Shown: positions 1 to 9,688, numbered from the stretch's first letter. The stretch is 64,000 nt of DNA from Actinomycetospora termitidis (GCF_030286555.1 NZ_JASVWF010000002.1:124001-188000), one strand, 5' to 3'. Translations and numbers: made by a program. Notes: generated by a model from the letters alone, not told the origin.

Positions 1-1
1 G

Positions 2-406
2 GTCGTCGTCGTGATCCTCGTGGAGAACCGCCGCCGCGGGTCGCACCCGTTCGACGGCGCCCGGTCGTCGGACCTGCTGCGCTTCGCCGGGATCGCCGTC
101 GGCGCGATCATCGTGGAGTCGGTGCTGCTCGGCCTGATCTCGTGGTCGGAGGCGGCGCCGGGGGTCGCGGCCGTGATCACCGGCGCGGCGTTCCTCGCGC
201 TGTCCCGGTCCACCGGGCAGCGGCCGACGCAGTGGCTCGGGGTGGCCCTCGCGGTCCTCGGGGTGCTCGCCGCGGTGATCGCGACGCAGGAGGCGTCCGG
301 CTTCGTCTCGCAGGGCCTGCTCGGGCTGGTGTGCGGGGTGCTCGTGCTGCTCAGCGCCGCGGACCGGATCGGCCTGCTGGAGTCGCTGCGGGACCGGGTG
401 CGATGA
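2..406 (+). CDS. Integral membrane protein, 5'-truncated by the window edge
   Basis: The frame is open from the first bases and already reads a hydrophobic run ([12 protein letters not shown]) before the first candidate start (GTG at 11), so the true start probably lies upstream of the window. About three to four hydrophobic segments can be seen (around residues 25-45, 50-65, 75-90 and 98-115 counted from GTG 11), with a charged C-terminus (LRDRVR). No catalytic motif was seen and I do not recognise the family. Its stop TGA overlaps the rlmN start in an ATGA arrangement, so the two genes are translationally coupled. Confidence 0.6.
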   Translation, partial: VVVVILVENRRRGSHPFDGARSSDLLRFAGIAVGAIIVESVLLGLISWSEAAPGVAAVITGAAFLALSRSTGQRPTQWLGVALAVLGVLAAVIATQEASGFVSQGLLGLVCGVLVLLSAADRIGLLESLRDRVR

Positions 407-1524
407 GTCGGGAACTGCCCGTCCTGTCCCTCTCCGGGACCGGGACCCGCCGGACGCGCCCGCCGCGGCACTTCGCCGACCTCGCGCCCGACGAGCGCAA
501 GGCCGCCGTCACCGAGATCGGTCTGCCCGGGTTCCGGGCCGACCAGATCGCCCGCCAGTACTTCGCGCGCCTCGAGGCCGACCCGGCGGCGATGACCGAC
601 CTGCCCGCGGCGGCCCGGGAGAGCGCGGCGAGCCTGTTCCCGCCCCTGTTCGAGCCGGCCTCGGTGGTGGACTGCGACGGCGGGGCCACCCGCAAGACCC
701 TGTGGCGGGCCGCGGACGGCGCCCTGGTCGAGAGCGTCCTCATGGGCTACTCCGACCGTGCCACGGTGTGCATCTCCAGCCAGGCCGGCTGCGGGATGGC
801 GTGCCCGTTCTGCGCCACCGGGCAGGGCGGGCTGCAGCGGAACATGTCGACCGCGGAGATCGTCGAGCAGGTCCGCTCGGCCGCCGCCTCGGCCCGGGAC
901 GGTGCGCTGGGCGACGGCATCCCCGCCCGGCTCTCGAACGTCGTGTTCATGGGCATGGGCGAGCCGCTCGCGAACTACCGCCGTGTGGTGGACGCCGTGC
1001 ACCGCATCTGCGACGCCCCGCCCGCGGGGCTCGGGATCAGCCAGCGCTCGGTGACCGTGTCGACGGTGGGGCTCGTCCCGGCGATCCACCGGCTCGCCGA
1101 CGAGGGCCTCCAGGTGACGCTGGCGGTCAGCCTGCACACCCCCGACGACGAGCTGCGCGACACGCTCGTGCCGGTCAACACCCGGTGGCCGGTGCGCGAG
1201 GTGTTCGAGGCCGCGCGGCACTACGCGGACGTGACCGGGCGCCGCGTGTCCATCGAGTACGCGCTGATCCGCGACGTGAACGACCAGCCGTGGCGGGCGG
1301 ACCTGCTGGCGAAGCTCGCTTCGAAGCACCTCGGCCGGCTCGTCCACGTCAACCTGATCCCGCTCAACCCGACGCCGGGCTCGAAGTGGGACGCGAGCCC
1401 CGCGCCGGTGCAGGCCGAGTTCGTCCGGCGGGTTCGTGACGGCGGAGTGGCGTGCACCGTGCGCGACACGCGCGGCCGCGAGATCGCCGCCGCGTGTGGG
1501 CAGTTGGCCGCGACCGGGGGATGA
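403..1524 (+). CDS. rlmN: RlmN, dual-specificity 23S rRNA (A2503)/tRNA (A37) C2-methyltransferase
   Basis: This is a radical-SAM methyltransferase of 373 residues, a normal length for the family. The [4Fe-4S]-binding C-x3-C-x2-C motif is visible in [14 protein letters not shown] (around residues 130-140). It is followed by the GMGEPLANY and STVGLVPAI segments typical of RlmN. The C-terminal [11 protein letters not shown] and [18 protein letters not shown] blocks carry the conserved methyl-carrying cysteine region. The frame stays open upstream to 142, but ATG 403 overlaps the previous stop and begins the conserved N-terminus. It methylates C2 of A2503 in 23S rRNA and of A37 in some tRNAs. Its distance from dxr/ispG recalls the Rv2880c-Rv2868c region of M. 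tuberculosis. Confidence 0.96.
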   Translation: MSRELPVLSLSGTGTRRTRPPRHFADLAPDERKAAVTEIGLPGFRADQIARQYFARLEADPAAMTDLPAAARESAASLFPPLFEPASVVDCDGGATRKTLWRAADGALVESVLMGYSDRATVCISSQAGCGMACPFCATGQGGLQRNMSTAEIVEQVRSAAASARDGALGDGIPARLSNVVFMGMGEPLANYRRVVDAVHRICDAPPAGLGISQRSVTVSTVGLVPAIHRLADEGLQVTLAVSLHTPDDELRDTLVPVNTRWPVREVFEAARHYADVTGRRVSIEYALIRDVNDQPWRADLLAKLASKHLGRLVHVNLIPLNPTPGSKWDASPAPVQAEFVRRVRDGGVACTVRDTRGREIAAACGQLAATGG

Positions 1525-1531
1525 TCGTCCG

Positions 1532-2797
1532 GTGGCGACACCGGAGGTGCGGACGTCCACCCCGCGGGTCACCGAGGGGTCGACCGATGCGGGCACCGTG
1601 GCGTGGACGCGGGCCCAGACGGCCGCGTTCCTCGGCCCGCGGCTCGAGCCCGAGCAGCTCGCCCGGGTCGGCGCCGCGTTCGAGGGCAACCGGCTGCGCG
1701 GGGCGTACGCCGACCCCGACCCCACCCCGGTCGCCACGCTGCGCTCCTGGGACGCGGAGCTGACCGTGCCGGGCGGCACGGTCACGGCCGACACGATCAC
1801 CGGGATCGGGGTGCGCTCGACCCACCGCCGCCGGGGGCTCACCGACCGCCTGCTCACCGAGGACCTCGGGGCGGCCGCCCGCGCCGGGGCCGCGGCCGCC
1901 GTCCTCACCTCGACCCAGGGCGCGCTCTACGAGCGGTGGGGCTTCGGTCTGGCCACCCGCACCCGATCGCTGACCGTCGACACCGCCCGCGCCCGCTTCC
2001 GCGACCCGGTCGCCCGCGGCACCGTCGAGACCGTCGACCGTCCCGACGCGGCCCTCGCCCTCGCCCGCCCGGTGTTCGAGCGGGCCCGGCGCCGGCACCC
2101 CGGGGCGCTCGAGCGCCTGGCGTCGCAGTGGGACCAGATCCTGGTCGGCGCGGGGCCCTGGAACGGCTTCGAGCCCGACCGGACGCGCCAGGTCGTCGTG
2201 TGGCGCGACGACGACGGGCGGCCCGCGGGCTACGTCGTGCACCGGGTCGAGGAGGGCTGGTTCGCGAGCGGCGCGGCGACGCTCGGCGTGGTGGACCTGC
2301 AGGTGCTGACCCCGACCGCCTACGTCGAGCTGTGGCGGCACCTGTGCTCCCAGGACCTGGTCGGCACCGTGACCTGGTCCTCGGCGTCCGCGGACGAGGC
2401 GCTGCCCTGGCTGCTCACGGACCCCCGCGCGGCCGTGGTGGGGGAGGACCACGCCATGCTCTGGCTGCGGGTGCTCGACGTCCCGGGCCTGCTCTCGGCG
2501 CGTCGCTACCCGACCGAGGACGCGCTCGTCCTCGAGATCGACGACCCCCTGGGCCACGCCCGCGGGACGTGGCGCCTCGACACCCACGACCGGATCGCGC
2601 CCGCCGTGGCCCGGACGGGAGGCGACGCGGACGTCGCGCTGTCCGTGACGTCGCTCGGGGCGGTCGTCCTGGGCGGGGTGGACCCGCGGACGCTCGCGCG
2701 GGCGGACCGGCTCGCGGAGCGCTCGCCGGGGGCGGCGGGCCGGCTGGCGCGGATGCTGGCCGCGCCGTCGGTGCCGTGGAACGGCACCCGGTTCTGA
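1532..2797 (+). CDS. Eis-like GNAT N-acetyltransferase
   Basis: The 421-residue product matches the three-part Eis architecture: an N-terminal GNAT domain with the acetyl-CoA motif STHRRRGLTDRLL (about residues 90-105), a second degenerate GNAT domain, and a C-terminal sterol-carrier-like domain ending in a free carboxyl-terminal Phe (WNGTRF). Mycobacterial Eis proteins acetylate amines of aminoglycosides and protein lysines; the substrate here is not known. GTG 1532 is chosen because it lies 7 bp after the rlmN stop and the upstream extension is arginine-rich antisense-like sequence. An alternative start in the same frame lies at 1436 inside rlmN. It is probably cotranscribed with rlmN. Confidence 0.82.
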   Translation: MATPEVRTSTPRVTEGSTDAGTVAWTRAQTAAFLGPRLEPEQLARVGAAFEGNRLRGAYADPDPTPVATLRSWDAELTVPGGTVTADTITGIGVRSTHRRRGLTDRLLTEDLGAAARAGAAAAVLTSTQGALYERWGFGLATRTRSLTVDTARARFRDPVARGTVETVDRPDAALALARPVFERARRRHPGALERLASQWDQILVGAGPWNGFEPDRTRQVVVWRDDDGRPAGYVVHRVEEGWFASGAATLGVVDLQVLTPTAYVELWRHLCSQDLVGTVTWSSASADEALPWLLTDPRAAVVGEDHAMLWLRVLDVPGLLSARRYPTEDALVLEIDDPLGHARGTWRLDTHDRIAPAVARTGGDADVALSVTSLGAVVLGGVDPRTLARADRLAERSPGAAGRLARMLAAPSVPWNGTRF

Positions 2798-3007
2798 GCC
2801 TGCTTGTCGTCTGCGATTCCGTCGCTGTCCGATTGTTGCCGGATCGTCATGTCACTCGTTTGTTGCACGCGACTTCGCCCGTTCGCGTCACCCACTCGGT
2901 TCGTCCCGTTCGCAACGGGATGCATGGTTAGGCCGATCGGGGATTAGCTCTGCGTCACGAAGCGACTGCGGGGAGTCGCAACGCCAGCGATCCAAGGAGT
3001 CGATTCC

Positions 3008-4498
3008 ATGAACGCCGCACGCCGCGCAGTGGCGGCCGCCGCGATCGTCGTCACCGGCCTGGGCACCACGACCGGACTCGCCTCCGCCGATGCGCAGAAC
3101 CGCATCTCGGCGAGCAACACGACCGTGGGCAACGGGCTGGGGGACACCACCGGCGGGGACATCACGATCAGGGCGACGAACACGTCCGACATCGGCAACG
3201 GTAACCGCATCCTGAGCGGGAACAACGTCGCTCTCGGCGGGACGATCGTCAACGGCGACACCACGACGATCACGAACACGTCGACCAGCACCTCGACCAG
3301 CACCTCGACGACCGACTCGGCGGTCGCGGAGGACCTCGCGAGCACCGTCACGATCCCGTCCTCGGGCTTCTCGGCGGCGGACTTCGCGGCCCAGGTGCAG
3401 GACGCGATCGACGAGGCCCGGGCCCGGGCCGCGGACCAGGCGGACGCCGCCCGGGTCTACGCCGACGCGCTCCGCGACTTCTACGCGAACGGCGGGGTCG
3501 GGGCCTTCCCGAGCTTCCCGGGGACCGGCTCCGGCTCCGGTGGCGGTGGCGGTTCCGACATCGGGGACGTCTTCGGTGACGACTTCCCGTTCGGGCCGGG
3601 TGGCTCGCCGTTCGGCGAGGACTTCCCGTTCGGGCCGGGCGGTTCCCCGTTCGGACCCGGCTTCCCCTTCGGTGACGGGGGCTTCCCGGGCACCGGCGGG
3701 GGCGGCACCGGCACCGGCACCGACGACGGGACCGGCACCGACGACGGGACCGGCACCGACGACGGGACCGGCACCGACGACGGCACCGACACCGGCACCG
3801 ATGACGGGACCGGCACCGACGACGGCACCGACGGTGGCGGCATCGACCTGGGCGACGAACTCGGGGACGGCGCCGGCGACGGCGGCGTGACCGACGGCGA
3901 CGGCGTGGACGTCGACCTGCCGATCGGCGGGGACTCCGACTCCGACACCGGCGGCGGGGACGACGGCGACCTGGTCGATGCCGACGTCCCGGTGCTGGGT
4001 GACGATGACGCCACCACGGGCGGGGGCGACGACGGCGACCTGGTCGACGCCGACGTCCCGGTGCTGGGTGACGACGACGCCACCACCGACGGCGGGGACG
4101 ACAACGACGTCGCCGACGTCGACCTCCCGATCGGCGGCGACAACGACGCCACCAGTGGCGACGGGGACGACAACGACGTCGCCGACGTCGACCTGGACGC
4201 CCTGAACGGCGACGACGAGGACAGCACCTCGTCGTCCGGCGACGACAACGACCTCGTGGACGCCGACATCGACGCGCTGGACGGGGACGACTCCGACAGC
4301 TCGTCCGGGTCGGACGACGACCTGGTCGACGCCGACGTGGACGTCCTGAACGGCGACGACGAGGGCAGCGACTCGTCGTCCGACTCCGACCTGGTGGACG
4401 TGGACGCCGACGTGCTGAGCGGCGACTCGGACTCGGGTGACTCCGGGGACTCGGGCAGCGACAACGACCTCGTCGACGTGGGCGTCGGCCTGCTCTGA
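3008..4498 (+). CDS. Exported, highly acidic Gly/Asp/Thr repeat protein
   Basis: The product has 496 residues. A Sec signal peptide occupies about residues 1-27 (MNAARRAV followed by a hydrophobic core and an ASA cleavage site). Next come an N/T/S-rich stretch with NGN repeats, a short Ala/Asp helix (about 118-158), and a Gly/Phe/Pro segment with FPFGPGGSPFG repeats. After these come TGTDDG tandem repeats and finally eight or so degenerate repeats of the type DLVDADVxxLxGDD to the C-terminus. There is no LPXTG motif and no transmembrane anchor. A good ribosome binding site (AAGGAG, 2994-2999) fixes ATG 3008. The Asp density suggests a surface or matrix protein, possibly cation binding, but no family was recognised. 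The long reverse-strand frames here are repeat shadows. Confidence 0.82.
   Translation: MNAARRAVAAAAIVVTGLGTTTGLASADAQNRISASNTTVGNGLGDTTGGDITIRATNTSDIGNGNRILSGNNVALGGTIVNGDTTTITNTSTSTSTSTSTTDSAVAEDLASTVTIPSSGFSAADFAAQVQDAIDEARARAADQADAARVYADALRDFYANGGVGAFPSFPGTGSGSGGGGGSDIGDVFGDDFPFGPGGSPFGEDFPFGPGGSPFGPGFPFGDGGFPGTGGGGTGTGTDDGTGTDDGTGTDDGTGTDDGTDTGTDDGTGTDDGTDGGGIDLGDELGDGAGDGGVTDGDGVDVDLPIGGDSDSDTGGGDDGDLVDADVPVLGDDDATTGGGDDGDLVDADVPVLGDDDATTDGGDDNDVADVDLPIGGDNDATSGDGDDNDVADVDLDALNGDDEDSTSSSGDDNDLVDADIDALDGDDSDSSSGSDDDLVDADVDVLNGDDEGSDSSSDSDLVDVDADVLSGDSDSGDSGDSGSDNDLVDVGVGLL
3721..3832 (+). repeat. 18-bp tandem repeat inside the exported repeat protein gene
   Basis: About six near-identical 18-bp units (GACGGGACCGGCACCGAC and one- or two-base variants) run in tandem and encode the TGTDDG hexapeptide. 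Units that differ by GGG/GGC or GAC/GAT at third positions indicate selection for the peptide as well as recent unit duplication. Copy number is likely to vary between strains. Confidence 0.85.
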
Positions 4499-4530
4499 CG
4501 CGATCGCACGACCCTCTCCACGGGCCTCGT

Positions 4531-4551
4531 CCCGCACCTCCACGGTGCGGG
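4531..4551 (+). terminator. Stem-loop after the repeat protein gene
   Basis: CCCGCACC (4531-4538) and GGTGCGGG (4544-4551) form an 8-bp perfect stem with a 5-nt loop, 33 bp downstream of the stop codon. No U-tract follows, as is usual in high-GC actinobacteria. It is a candidate intrinsic terminator separating this gene from the next exported protein. Confidence 0.5.
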
Positions 4552-4712
4552 GCGGGGCCGTCGTGCGTCCGCAGTCCGAACCGAGGTTCCTCACTCGATC
4601 AGACCACGCGGGCGCGCGACCCGTACCAGCGCCGTGATCTCCCCGTTAGACGCTGCGTCATGCTCGGTTGCGCTACGTAGCCGGGATTTGTAGCGCAAGG
4701 GGGAAGAACCGC

Positions 4713-5195
4713 ATGTCGATGATCCGCCGTGCCGTCGTCGGTGCCGCTGTCCTGGGTGCCGGCCTCGCGTCCACCGCCGGCGTCGCGTCCGCCGCGCCGT
4801 CCGTGCCCGGCGTGAACGGGGCGATCGCCGCCGCCGACGCCGCCGCGCAGGCCGGGACGCAGGCCGGGCTCGCCGGGGCCCAGGCCGGGCTGAGCGCCGC
4901 CAACGCCGCCGCGACCGTCGCCAAGAACGTCGCGGGCGTGGACATCCCGGGTCTCGACGCCGTCCCGCCGTTCACCAACGTCAGCGACATCCCGGGCCTC
5001 TCGCAGGGCCTCGGAGCGATCCCGTCGGCGAGCGACCTGACCGACCTGTCGTCGCTCACCGACCTGTCCGACCCCGAGGCGTTCTCCGGGCTCCTCACGG
5101 ACGGCCTCCCGACCGCCGAGGACCTCACCGAGGGCCTCAGCCCCGAGGACCTCACCCCGGACCTCTCGGCCCTGGACGCGCTCTCCGGCAGCTGA
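4713..5195 (+). CDS. Small exported Ala/Leu/Asp-rich protein
   Basis: The 160-residue product has a Sec signal peptide (MSMIRRAVVGAAVLG then ASA around residue 28). The mature part has an Ala/Gln/Gly helical stretch (AAQAGTQAGLAGAQAGL) and then short repeats rich in Asp, Leu, Ser and Pro (SDLTDLSSLTDLSDP, EDLTEGLSPEDLTPDL). ATG 4713 is chosen over the in-frame GTG/ATG at 4668 because it follows the purine-rich AAGGGGGAAGAA and begins the signal peptide directly. The signal peptide resembles that of the upstream repeat protein, and the two may be co-exported envelope proteins. No known family was recognised. Confidence 0.75.
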   Translation: MSMIRRAVVGAAVLGAGLASTAGVASAAPSVPGVNGAIAAADAAAQAGTQAGLAGAQAGLSAANAAATVAKNVAGVDIPGLDAVPPFTNVSDIPGLSQGLGAIPSASDLTDLSSLTDLSDPEAFSGLLTDGLPTAEDLTEGLSPEDLTPDLSALDALSGS

Positions 5196-5212
5196 TCTCC
5201 CGTCCTGACGCC

Positions 5213-5247
5213 GGGTCCGGGCGCGCGCGGGGGGCGCGCCGGGACCC
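5213..5247. terminator. Bidirectional stem-loop between convergent genes
   Basis: GGGTCC (5213-5218) pairs with GGACCC (5242-5247), and the GC-rich inner arms pair with one bulge on each side (5219-5226 with 5234-5240). It lies in the 65-bp gap between the exported protein gene and the oppositely oriented polymerase gene. Confidence 0.5.
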
Positions 5248-5260
5248 GTCGTCGGGACGG

Positions 5261-6205
5261 TCAGACCTCCGGAGCCTCGGGTTCGTCCGCCTCGTCGCGG
5301 TCGGCCCAGTCCAGCAGCGGCGCCAGGTCGAACACGGTGTCGTCGATGCCCGCGTGCAGGTCGCCGATCTCGGCGTAGCGCGCGGGCATCGTCGCGATCG
5401 TGAAGTCGGCCGGCTCGACCCGGTCGATCTCGTCCCACGTCACGGGCGCGGACACGATACCCAGCGGGGTGCCGCGCACCGAGTAGGCGCTGGCGATCGT
5501 GTGGTCGCGGGTGTTCTGGTTGTAGTCGACGAACACCGTGCCGGGCTCGCGGTCCTTGCGCCACCACGCCGTCGTCACCAGCTGCGGGGCGCGCCGCTCC
5601 ACCTCGCGGGCGAACGCCCACGCGGCCCGCCGGACTTCGCCGAACGAGTGCTCGGGGCGGATGCGCACGTAGACGTGCAGGCCCTTGCCACCCGAGGTCT
5701 TCGGGTAGCCGACCGCGCCCAGCTCGTCGAGCACCTCGTGGACCACCGTCGCGACCCGCCGGACCGTGTCGAACCCGACGCCCTCCATCGGGTCCAGGTC
5801 GATGCGCCACTCGTCGGGCGACTCGACGTCGGCCGCCCGGGAGTTCCAGGGGTGGAACTCCACGGTGGACATCTGCACCGCCCAGACGACGTCGGCGAGC
5901 GAGGAGACGCACAGCTCGTCGGCGGTGCGGTTGTAGCGCGGGAAGCGCACCCGCACCGTCGGGACCCAGTCCGGCGCGCCCTTGGGCAGGCGCTTCTGGT
6001 GGACCTTGTCGCCGTCCACGCCGGTGGGGAAGCGGTGCATCATGCACGGCCGGTTCCGCAGCGCGGTGACGATGCCCTCGCCGACGGCCAGGTAGTAATG
6101 CGCGAGATCGAGTTTCGTCTCCCCGCGCGCCGAGAAATACACCCTGTCCGGGTTGGTGAGCCGCACCGTGCGGCCGGCGACCTCGAGCTCGGCAGCTTCT
6201 GCCAC
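5261..6205 (-). CDS. LigD-type NHEJ DNA polymerase/primase domain protein (AEP superfamily)
   Basis: The 314-residue stand-alone protein matches the polymerase domain of bacterial LigD. Features are the N-terminal VRLTNPDRVYFS block, the two catalytic aspartates in WRIDLDPMEG (about residues 133-142), TSGGKGLHVYVR, and the third metal ligand in TVFVDYNQNTRDHT. In non-homologous end joining this domain adds ribo- or deoxyribonucleotides at Ku-bound ends. No ligase or 3'-phosphoesterase domain is attached and no ku gene is in the window, so it is either a partner of separately encoded proteins or a PolD1/PolD2-like repair polymerase. The start is GTG at 6205. The gene is divergent from the next one with only 27 bp between the starts. 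Confidence 0.9.
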   Translation of the reverse strand: MAEAAELEVAGRTVRLTNPDRVYFSARGETKLDLAHYYLAVGEGIVTALRNRPCMMHRFPTGVDGDKVHQKRLPKGAPDWVPTVRVRFPRYNRTADELCVSSLADVVWAVQMSTVEFHPWNSRAADVESPDEWRIDLDPMEGVGFDTVRRVATVVHEVLDELGAVGYPKTSGGKGLHVYVRIRPEHSFGEVRRAAWAFAREVERRAPQLVTTAWWRKDREPGTVFVDYNQNTRDHTIASAYSVRGTPLGIVSAPVTWDEIDRVEPADFTIATMPARYAEIGDLHAGIDDTVFDLAPLLDWADRDEADEPEAPEV

Positions 6206-6232
6206 GAGAGCACGTTAGCGGAGGGGACGCAC

Positions 6233-7633
6233 ATGACGCGCCGGATCGTCGTGATCGGCGGCGACGCCACCGGGATGAGCGCGGCCAACACCGTGCTGCG
6301 GCACAGCGCCGCCGACGGCGTCGAGACCCCCGAGGTGGTCGTCCTCGAGCGGGGGCACTACACGTCCTACTCCGCCTGCGGCATCCCGTACTGGATCGCG
6401 GGGGACGTGCCCGAGCGCGACGACCTGATCGCCCGCACCCCCGAGCAGCACCGCGAGGCCGGCATCGACGTGCGGATGCGCACGGAGGCCACGTCGGTCG
6501 ACGTGGAGAAGCAGGTCGTGCGGTTCCGCGCGCTGGACGGCGACGGGTCCGAGGGCGAGCTCGCGTACGACGACCTCGTCTTCGCCACCGGGGCCTCGCC
6601 GGTCCGCCCGCCGCTGGACGGGATCGACGCCGAGGGCATCCACGGCGTGCAGTCGCTCGAGCAGGGCGAGCAGATCGTCAAGGACCTGGACGCGTCGCAG
6701 GCCCGGCAGGCCGTCGTCGTCGGGGCGGGTTACATCGGCGTCGAGATGGCCGAGGCGATGCTGACGCGCGGCCTCGAGGTGACGATCGTCGACCAGGCAC
6801 CCGAGCCGTTCACCCAGATCGACCCGGACATGGGCTCGATCGTGCGGACCGCCATGGAGGACATGGGCATCACGGTGCTCACCGGCACCGCGGTCGAGGG
6901 CTTCGACACGCGCGAGGACGGGCGGGTCGCCGCGGTGCGGACCGCCGACGGCGCGGTCGCCGCGGACATCGTCGTCATGGGTCTCGGGGTGGCGCCGAAC
7001 GTGGCGCTCGCGCGGGAGGCCGGGCTGACGGTCGGGGAGTCCGGCGGGATCGCGGTCGACGTGCGGCAGCGCTGCGTCGGCCACGAGAACATCTGGGCGG
7101 GCGGGGACTGCTGCGAGGTGCACCACCGGCTCTCCGGGAAGGGTGTCGCGATCGCGCTCGGCACGCACGCGAACAAGCACGGCCGGATCATCGGCACCAA
7201 CCTCGCCGGTGGCTACGGCGCGTTCCCGGGCGTGATCGGGACGGCGATCTCCAAGGTCTGCTCGCTGGAGATCGGCCGGACGGGGCTGGGGGAGAACGAG
7301 GCGACGGCGGCCGGCTTCGGGTTCGTGACGACGACGATCGAGTCCTCGAACGTCGCCGGCTACTTCCCGGGCGCCGAGATGATGACGGTGAAGGTGATCG
7401 CGGAGGAGCGCTCCGGGCGGCTGCTCGGCGCGCAGATCGTCGGGCGGGCGAACTCGGCGAAGCGCATCGACGTGTTCGCCACCGCGATCTGGAACGGGAT
7501 GGGCGTCGAGGAGATGACGTTCATGGACCTCTCCTACGCCCCGCCGTTCTCCCCGACCTGGGACGCCGTCCTGGTGGCAGCCCGCAAGGGCGCGAAGGCG
7601 GTGCAGGCGGACATCCCGCGAGGTGCGGCGTAG
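6233..7633 (+). CDS. CoA-disulfide reductase-like FAD/NAD(P)H oxidoreductase
   Basis: The 466-residue flavoprotein has an N-terminal FAD-binding RIVVIGGDATGMSAA motif and the single redox cysteine in SYSACGIPYW (Cys49), which is typical of CoA-disulfide reductase and NADH oxidase/Npx relatives. A second dinucleotide site is seen in VVVGAGYIGVEMAEAM (about residues 163-178), then the IWAGGDCCE segment, and a C-terminal dimerisation domain with YAPPFSPTWD. It probably reduces CoA- or other low-molecular-weight disulfides or polysulfides; the exact substrate cannot be read from sequence. ATG 6233 follows GAGGGGAC. It is divergent from the polymerase gene. Confidence 0.85.
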   Translation: MTRRIVVIGGDATGMSAANTVLRHSAADGVETPEVVVLERGHYTSYSACGIPYWIAGDVPERDDLIARTPEQHREAGIDVRMRTEATSVDVEKQVVRFRALDGDGSEGELAYDDLVFATGASPVRPPLDGIDAEGIHGVQSLEQGEQIVKDLDASQARQAVVVGAGYIGVEMAEAMLTRGLEVTIVDQAPEPFTQIDPDMGSIVRTAMEDMGITVLTGTAVEGFDTREDGRVAAVRTADGAVAADIVVMGLGVAPNVALAREAGLTVGESGGIAVDVRQRCVGHENIWAGGDCCEVHHRLSGKGVAIALGTHANKHGRIIGTNLAGGYGAFPGVIGTAISKVCSLEIGRTGLGENEATAAGFGFVTTTIESSNVAGYFPGAEMMTVKVIAEERSGRLLGAQIVGRANSAKRIDVFATAIWNGMGVEEMTFMDLSYAPPFSPTWDAVLVAARKGAKAVQADIPRGAA

Positions 7634-7636
7634 CCG

Positions 7637-7682
7637 CAGGTGAGCAGACATTGTCGCCATAGCGACAATGTCTGCTCACCTG
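7637..7682. repeat. Palindromic element, copy A, between convergent genes
   Basis: Two 21-bp arms (CAGGTGAGCAGACATTGTCGC, 7637-7657, split as CAGGTGAGCA / GACA / TTGTCGC, and its exact complement at 7662-7682) flank the 4-nt loop CATA. It fills most of the 53-bp gap between the flavoprotein stop and the stop of the reverse-strand permease gene, so it can act as a bidirectional terminator. The same framework with a different middle tetranucleotide recurs at 19521-19574. Confidence 0.9.
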
Positions 7683-7686
7683 GGCG

Positions 7687-9645
7687 TCAGCCCACATGCA
7701 CCGCCGGACGCCGCGCCGGGTCCGGCTCGGCCTCGCGGAGCACCTCGCGGGCGACCGGCGCCACCTCGCCGACGCCGAAGAGCAGGTAGCGCAGCAGGTT
7801 GAGCGCCGGGTTGCCCTCGGTCCACTCGAAGTAGACGTGCGGCACGCGCCCGGTCTCGTCGCGGAGTTCCAGCAGCAGCGCCGCGATCGCGTTCGGCACC
7901 GTCGCGGAGCGGGCGCGCAGGATCCGGTAGCCGTGCCGGTACTCGCCCTGCACGTCGAGCTCCTCCTCGAAGTCCGAGGGGTCGCCCACCGTGATCTCGA
8001 CGAAGATCAGCGCGTCGCCGGACGGGATGTGGTGGTCGTAGCGCTCCTCGAGCTCCTTGTCGTGGTACTCGGCCCGGTCGCGGCGGTCCGGCTCGTTCGC
8101 GATCAGGCGGATCGTCGACTCCGGGTCCGCGGTGTGCGCCTCGCGCAGGATCTCCCGCGCCGTGTCGTCGAGGTGCACACCGGTGATGCGCAGCTCGAAC
8201 GAGCGCGCCGCCCGGGACGCGAAGGACACCACGAAGATCGCGACGACGAAGATCAGGCCGATCTTGAGACCCTCGGGCCGCTCGATCATGTTGGCCACCG
8301 TCGTGTAGACGAACACGACGCTGACCACGGCGAACCCGACGAACGCGGCGCGCTGGCCGTGCTTGCGGGCCGAGAGCGTCACCGCCACCGACGCCGACGT
8401 GATCAGCACCAGCACGCCCGTGGCGTAGGCGCCGGACTGGGCGTCCACGGACGCGTCGAAGATGATCGTCACGAGGATCCCGACGAGCGTGAACACGATG
8501 ACCATCGGGCGCACCGCCCGGGCCCACGCCGGGGCCATCCCGTAGCGCGGCAGGTAGCGCGGGACGAGGTTGAGCAGGCCGGCCATCGCCGAGGCGCCGG
8601 CGAACCACAGGATGACGATCGTGGAGACGTCGTAGACCGACCCGACGACGTCGCCGAACTGCTCGTGCGCGAGGTAGGCCAGCGCCCGCCCGTTGGCCGG
8701 TCCGCCCGGCGCGAACTCGGAGAGCGGGATCAGCACGGTGCAGGCGAAGCTCGACGTGATGAGGAAGCAGCTCATGATCACCGCGGCGGTGGTCAGGAGC
8801 TTGCGGGCACCGGCGATGCGCCCCTCGGGGTTCGCCTCGGTGTCGCCCTCGCCGCCCTTGATCAGCGGCATCACCGTCACGCCGGTCTCGAAGCCGGACA
8901 GCCCGAGCGCGAGCTTCGGGAAGACGATCAGCGCGATCCCGACGATCAGCAGCGGGTTCCCGTTCTGCTGGGTCAGGGCCGCGCCCCAGTCGACGACGAC
9001 GTCCGGTGCCGTCGCGATCCGCCACAGCGCCCCGACGACGACGAGCAGGTTCATCGCGAGGAAGACCCCGACGATGACGACGGCGATCCCGATCGCCTCG
9101 TGGAACCCCGCGAGGAACACCGCGCCGAGCAGCAGGATCAGGCCGATCGTCAGCGGCACCTCCCACCCGTCGAGCGCGCCGCCGACGAATGGGTTCTCGA
9201 TCGCGTGCGCGGAGGCGTCGGCCGCGGACAGGGTGATGGTGATGACGAAGTCGGTGGCCGCGAACCCGAGCAGGACCAGCACGAGCAGCTTGGACCACCA
9301 GTAGGACAGCAGCCGTTCGAGCATCGCGACCGAGCCCTCGCCGTGCGAGGACTCCCGCGCCACCCGCCGGTAGATGGGCAGCGCGCCGAGCAGGGTCAGC
9401 GCGACGAGCACCAGCGTCGCGAGCGGGGACACCAGCCCGGCGGCGGCGATCGCGACGGCGGGCTGGTAGCCCAGGGTGGAGAAGTAGTCGACGCCGGTGA
9501 GGCACATGACGCGCCACCATGGCTTGCCCTCGGTCGGCTCGTCGCCCCGGGCGCCGGGGCCGCTGTGCCGGGCGGACCGGTCGACGAGGCCCTCGAGCAG
9601 CCAGCGGCGGACCGGGCCCGTCGCACGCGTCGGTGTGAGCGTCAC
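7687..9645 (-). CDS. APC-superfamily permease with cytoplasmic C-terminal region
   Basis: The 652-residue product has a hydrophilic N-terminus, then about 12 hydrophobic segments between residues 45 and 480. The first includes the recurring motif [16 protein letters not shown], followed by [14 protein letters not shown] and [15 protein letters not shown] soluble tail of about 150 residues follows ([20 protein letters not shown] onward). This layout is that of a large actinobacterial APC family commonly annotated as amino-acid transporters, with some relationship to KimA-type potassium importers. The actual substrate is uncertain. The start is GTG 9645. Its stop lies at the edge of palindromic element A. 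Confidence 0.82.
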   Translation of the reverse strand: MTLTPTRATGPVRRWLLEGLVDRSARHSGPGARGDEPTEGKPWWRVMCLTGVDYFSTLGYQPAVAIAAAGLVSPLATLVLVALTLLGALPIYRRVARESSHGEGSVAMLERLLSYWWSKLLVLVLLGFAATDFVITITLSAADASAHAIENPFVGGALDGWEVPLTIGLILLLGAVFLAGFHEAIGIAVVIVGVFLAMNLLVVVGALWRIATAPDVVVDWGAALTQQNGNPLLIVGIALIVFPKLALGLSGFETGVTVMPLIKGGEGDTEANPEGRIAGARKLLTTAAVIMSCFLITSSFACTVLIPLSEFAPGGPANGRALAYLAHEQFGDVVGSVYDVSTIVILWFAGASAMAGLLNLVPRYLPRYGMAPAWARAVRPMVIVFTLVGILVTIIFDASVDAQSGAYATGVLVLITSASVAVTLSARKHGQRAAFVGFAVVSVVFVYTTVANMIERPEGLKIGLIFVVAIFVVSFASRAARSFELRITGVHLDDTAREILREAHTADPESTIRLIANEPDRRDRAEYHDKELEERYDHHIPSGDALIFVEITVGDPSDFEEELDVQGEYRHGYRILRARSATVPNAIAALLLELRDETGRVPHVYFEWTEGNPALNLLRYLLFGVGEVAPVAREVLREAEPDPARRPAVHVG

Positions 9646-9688
9646 GCGCGCATGCTGGCAGGCGCGGGGGCCGCCCGCGCCGTGGACG

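Noticed and set aside
3721..3832. Possible CRISPR array
   Set aside because: The 18-bp units are contiguous, without spacers, and encode a peptide repeat.
2888..4594. A 568-codon reverse-strand frame rich in Val/Gly/Asp
   Set aside because: It is the antisense shadow of the Asp/Gly repeat protein, whose signal peptide and ribosome binding site support the forward strand.
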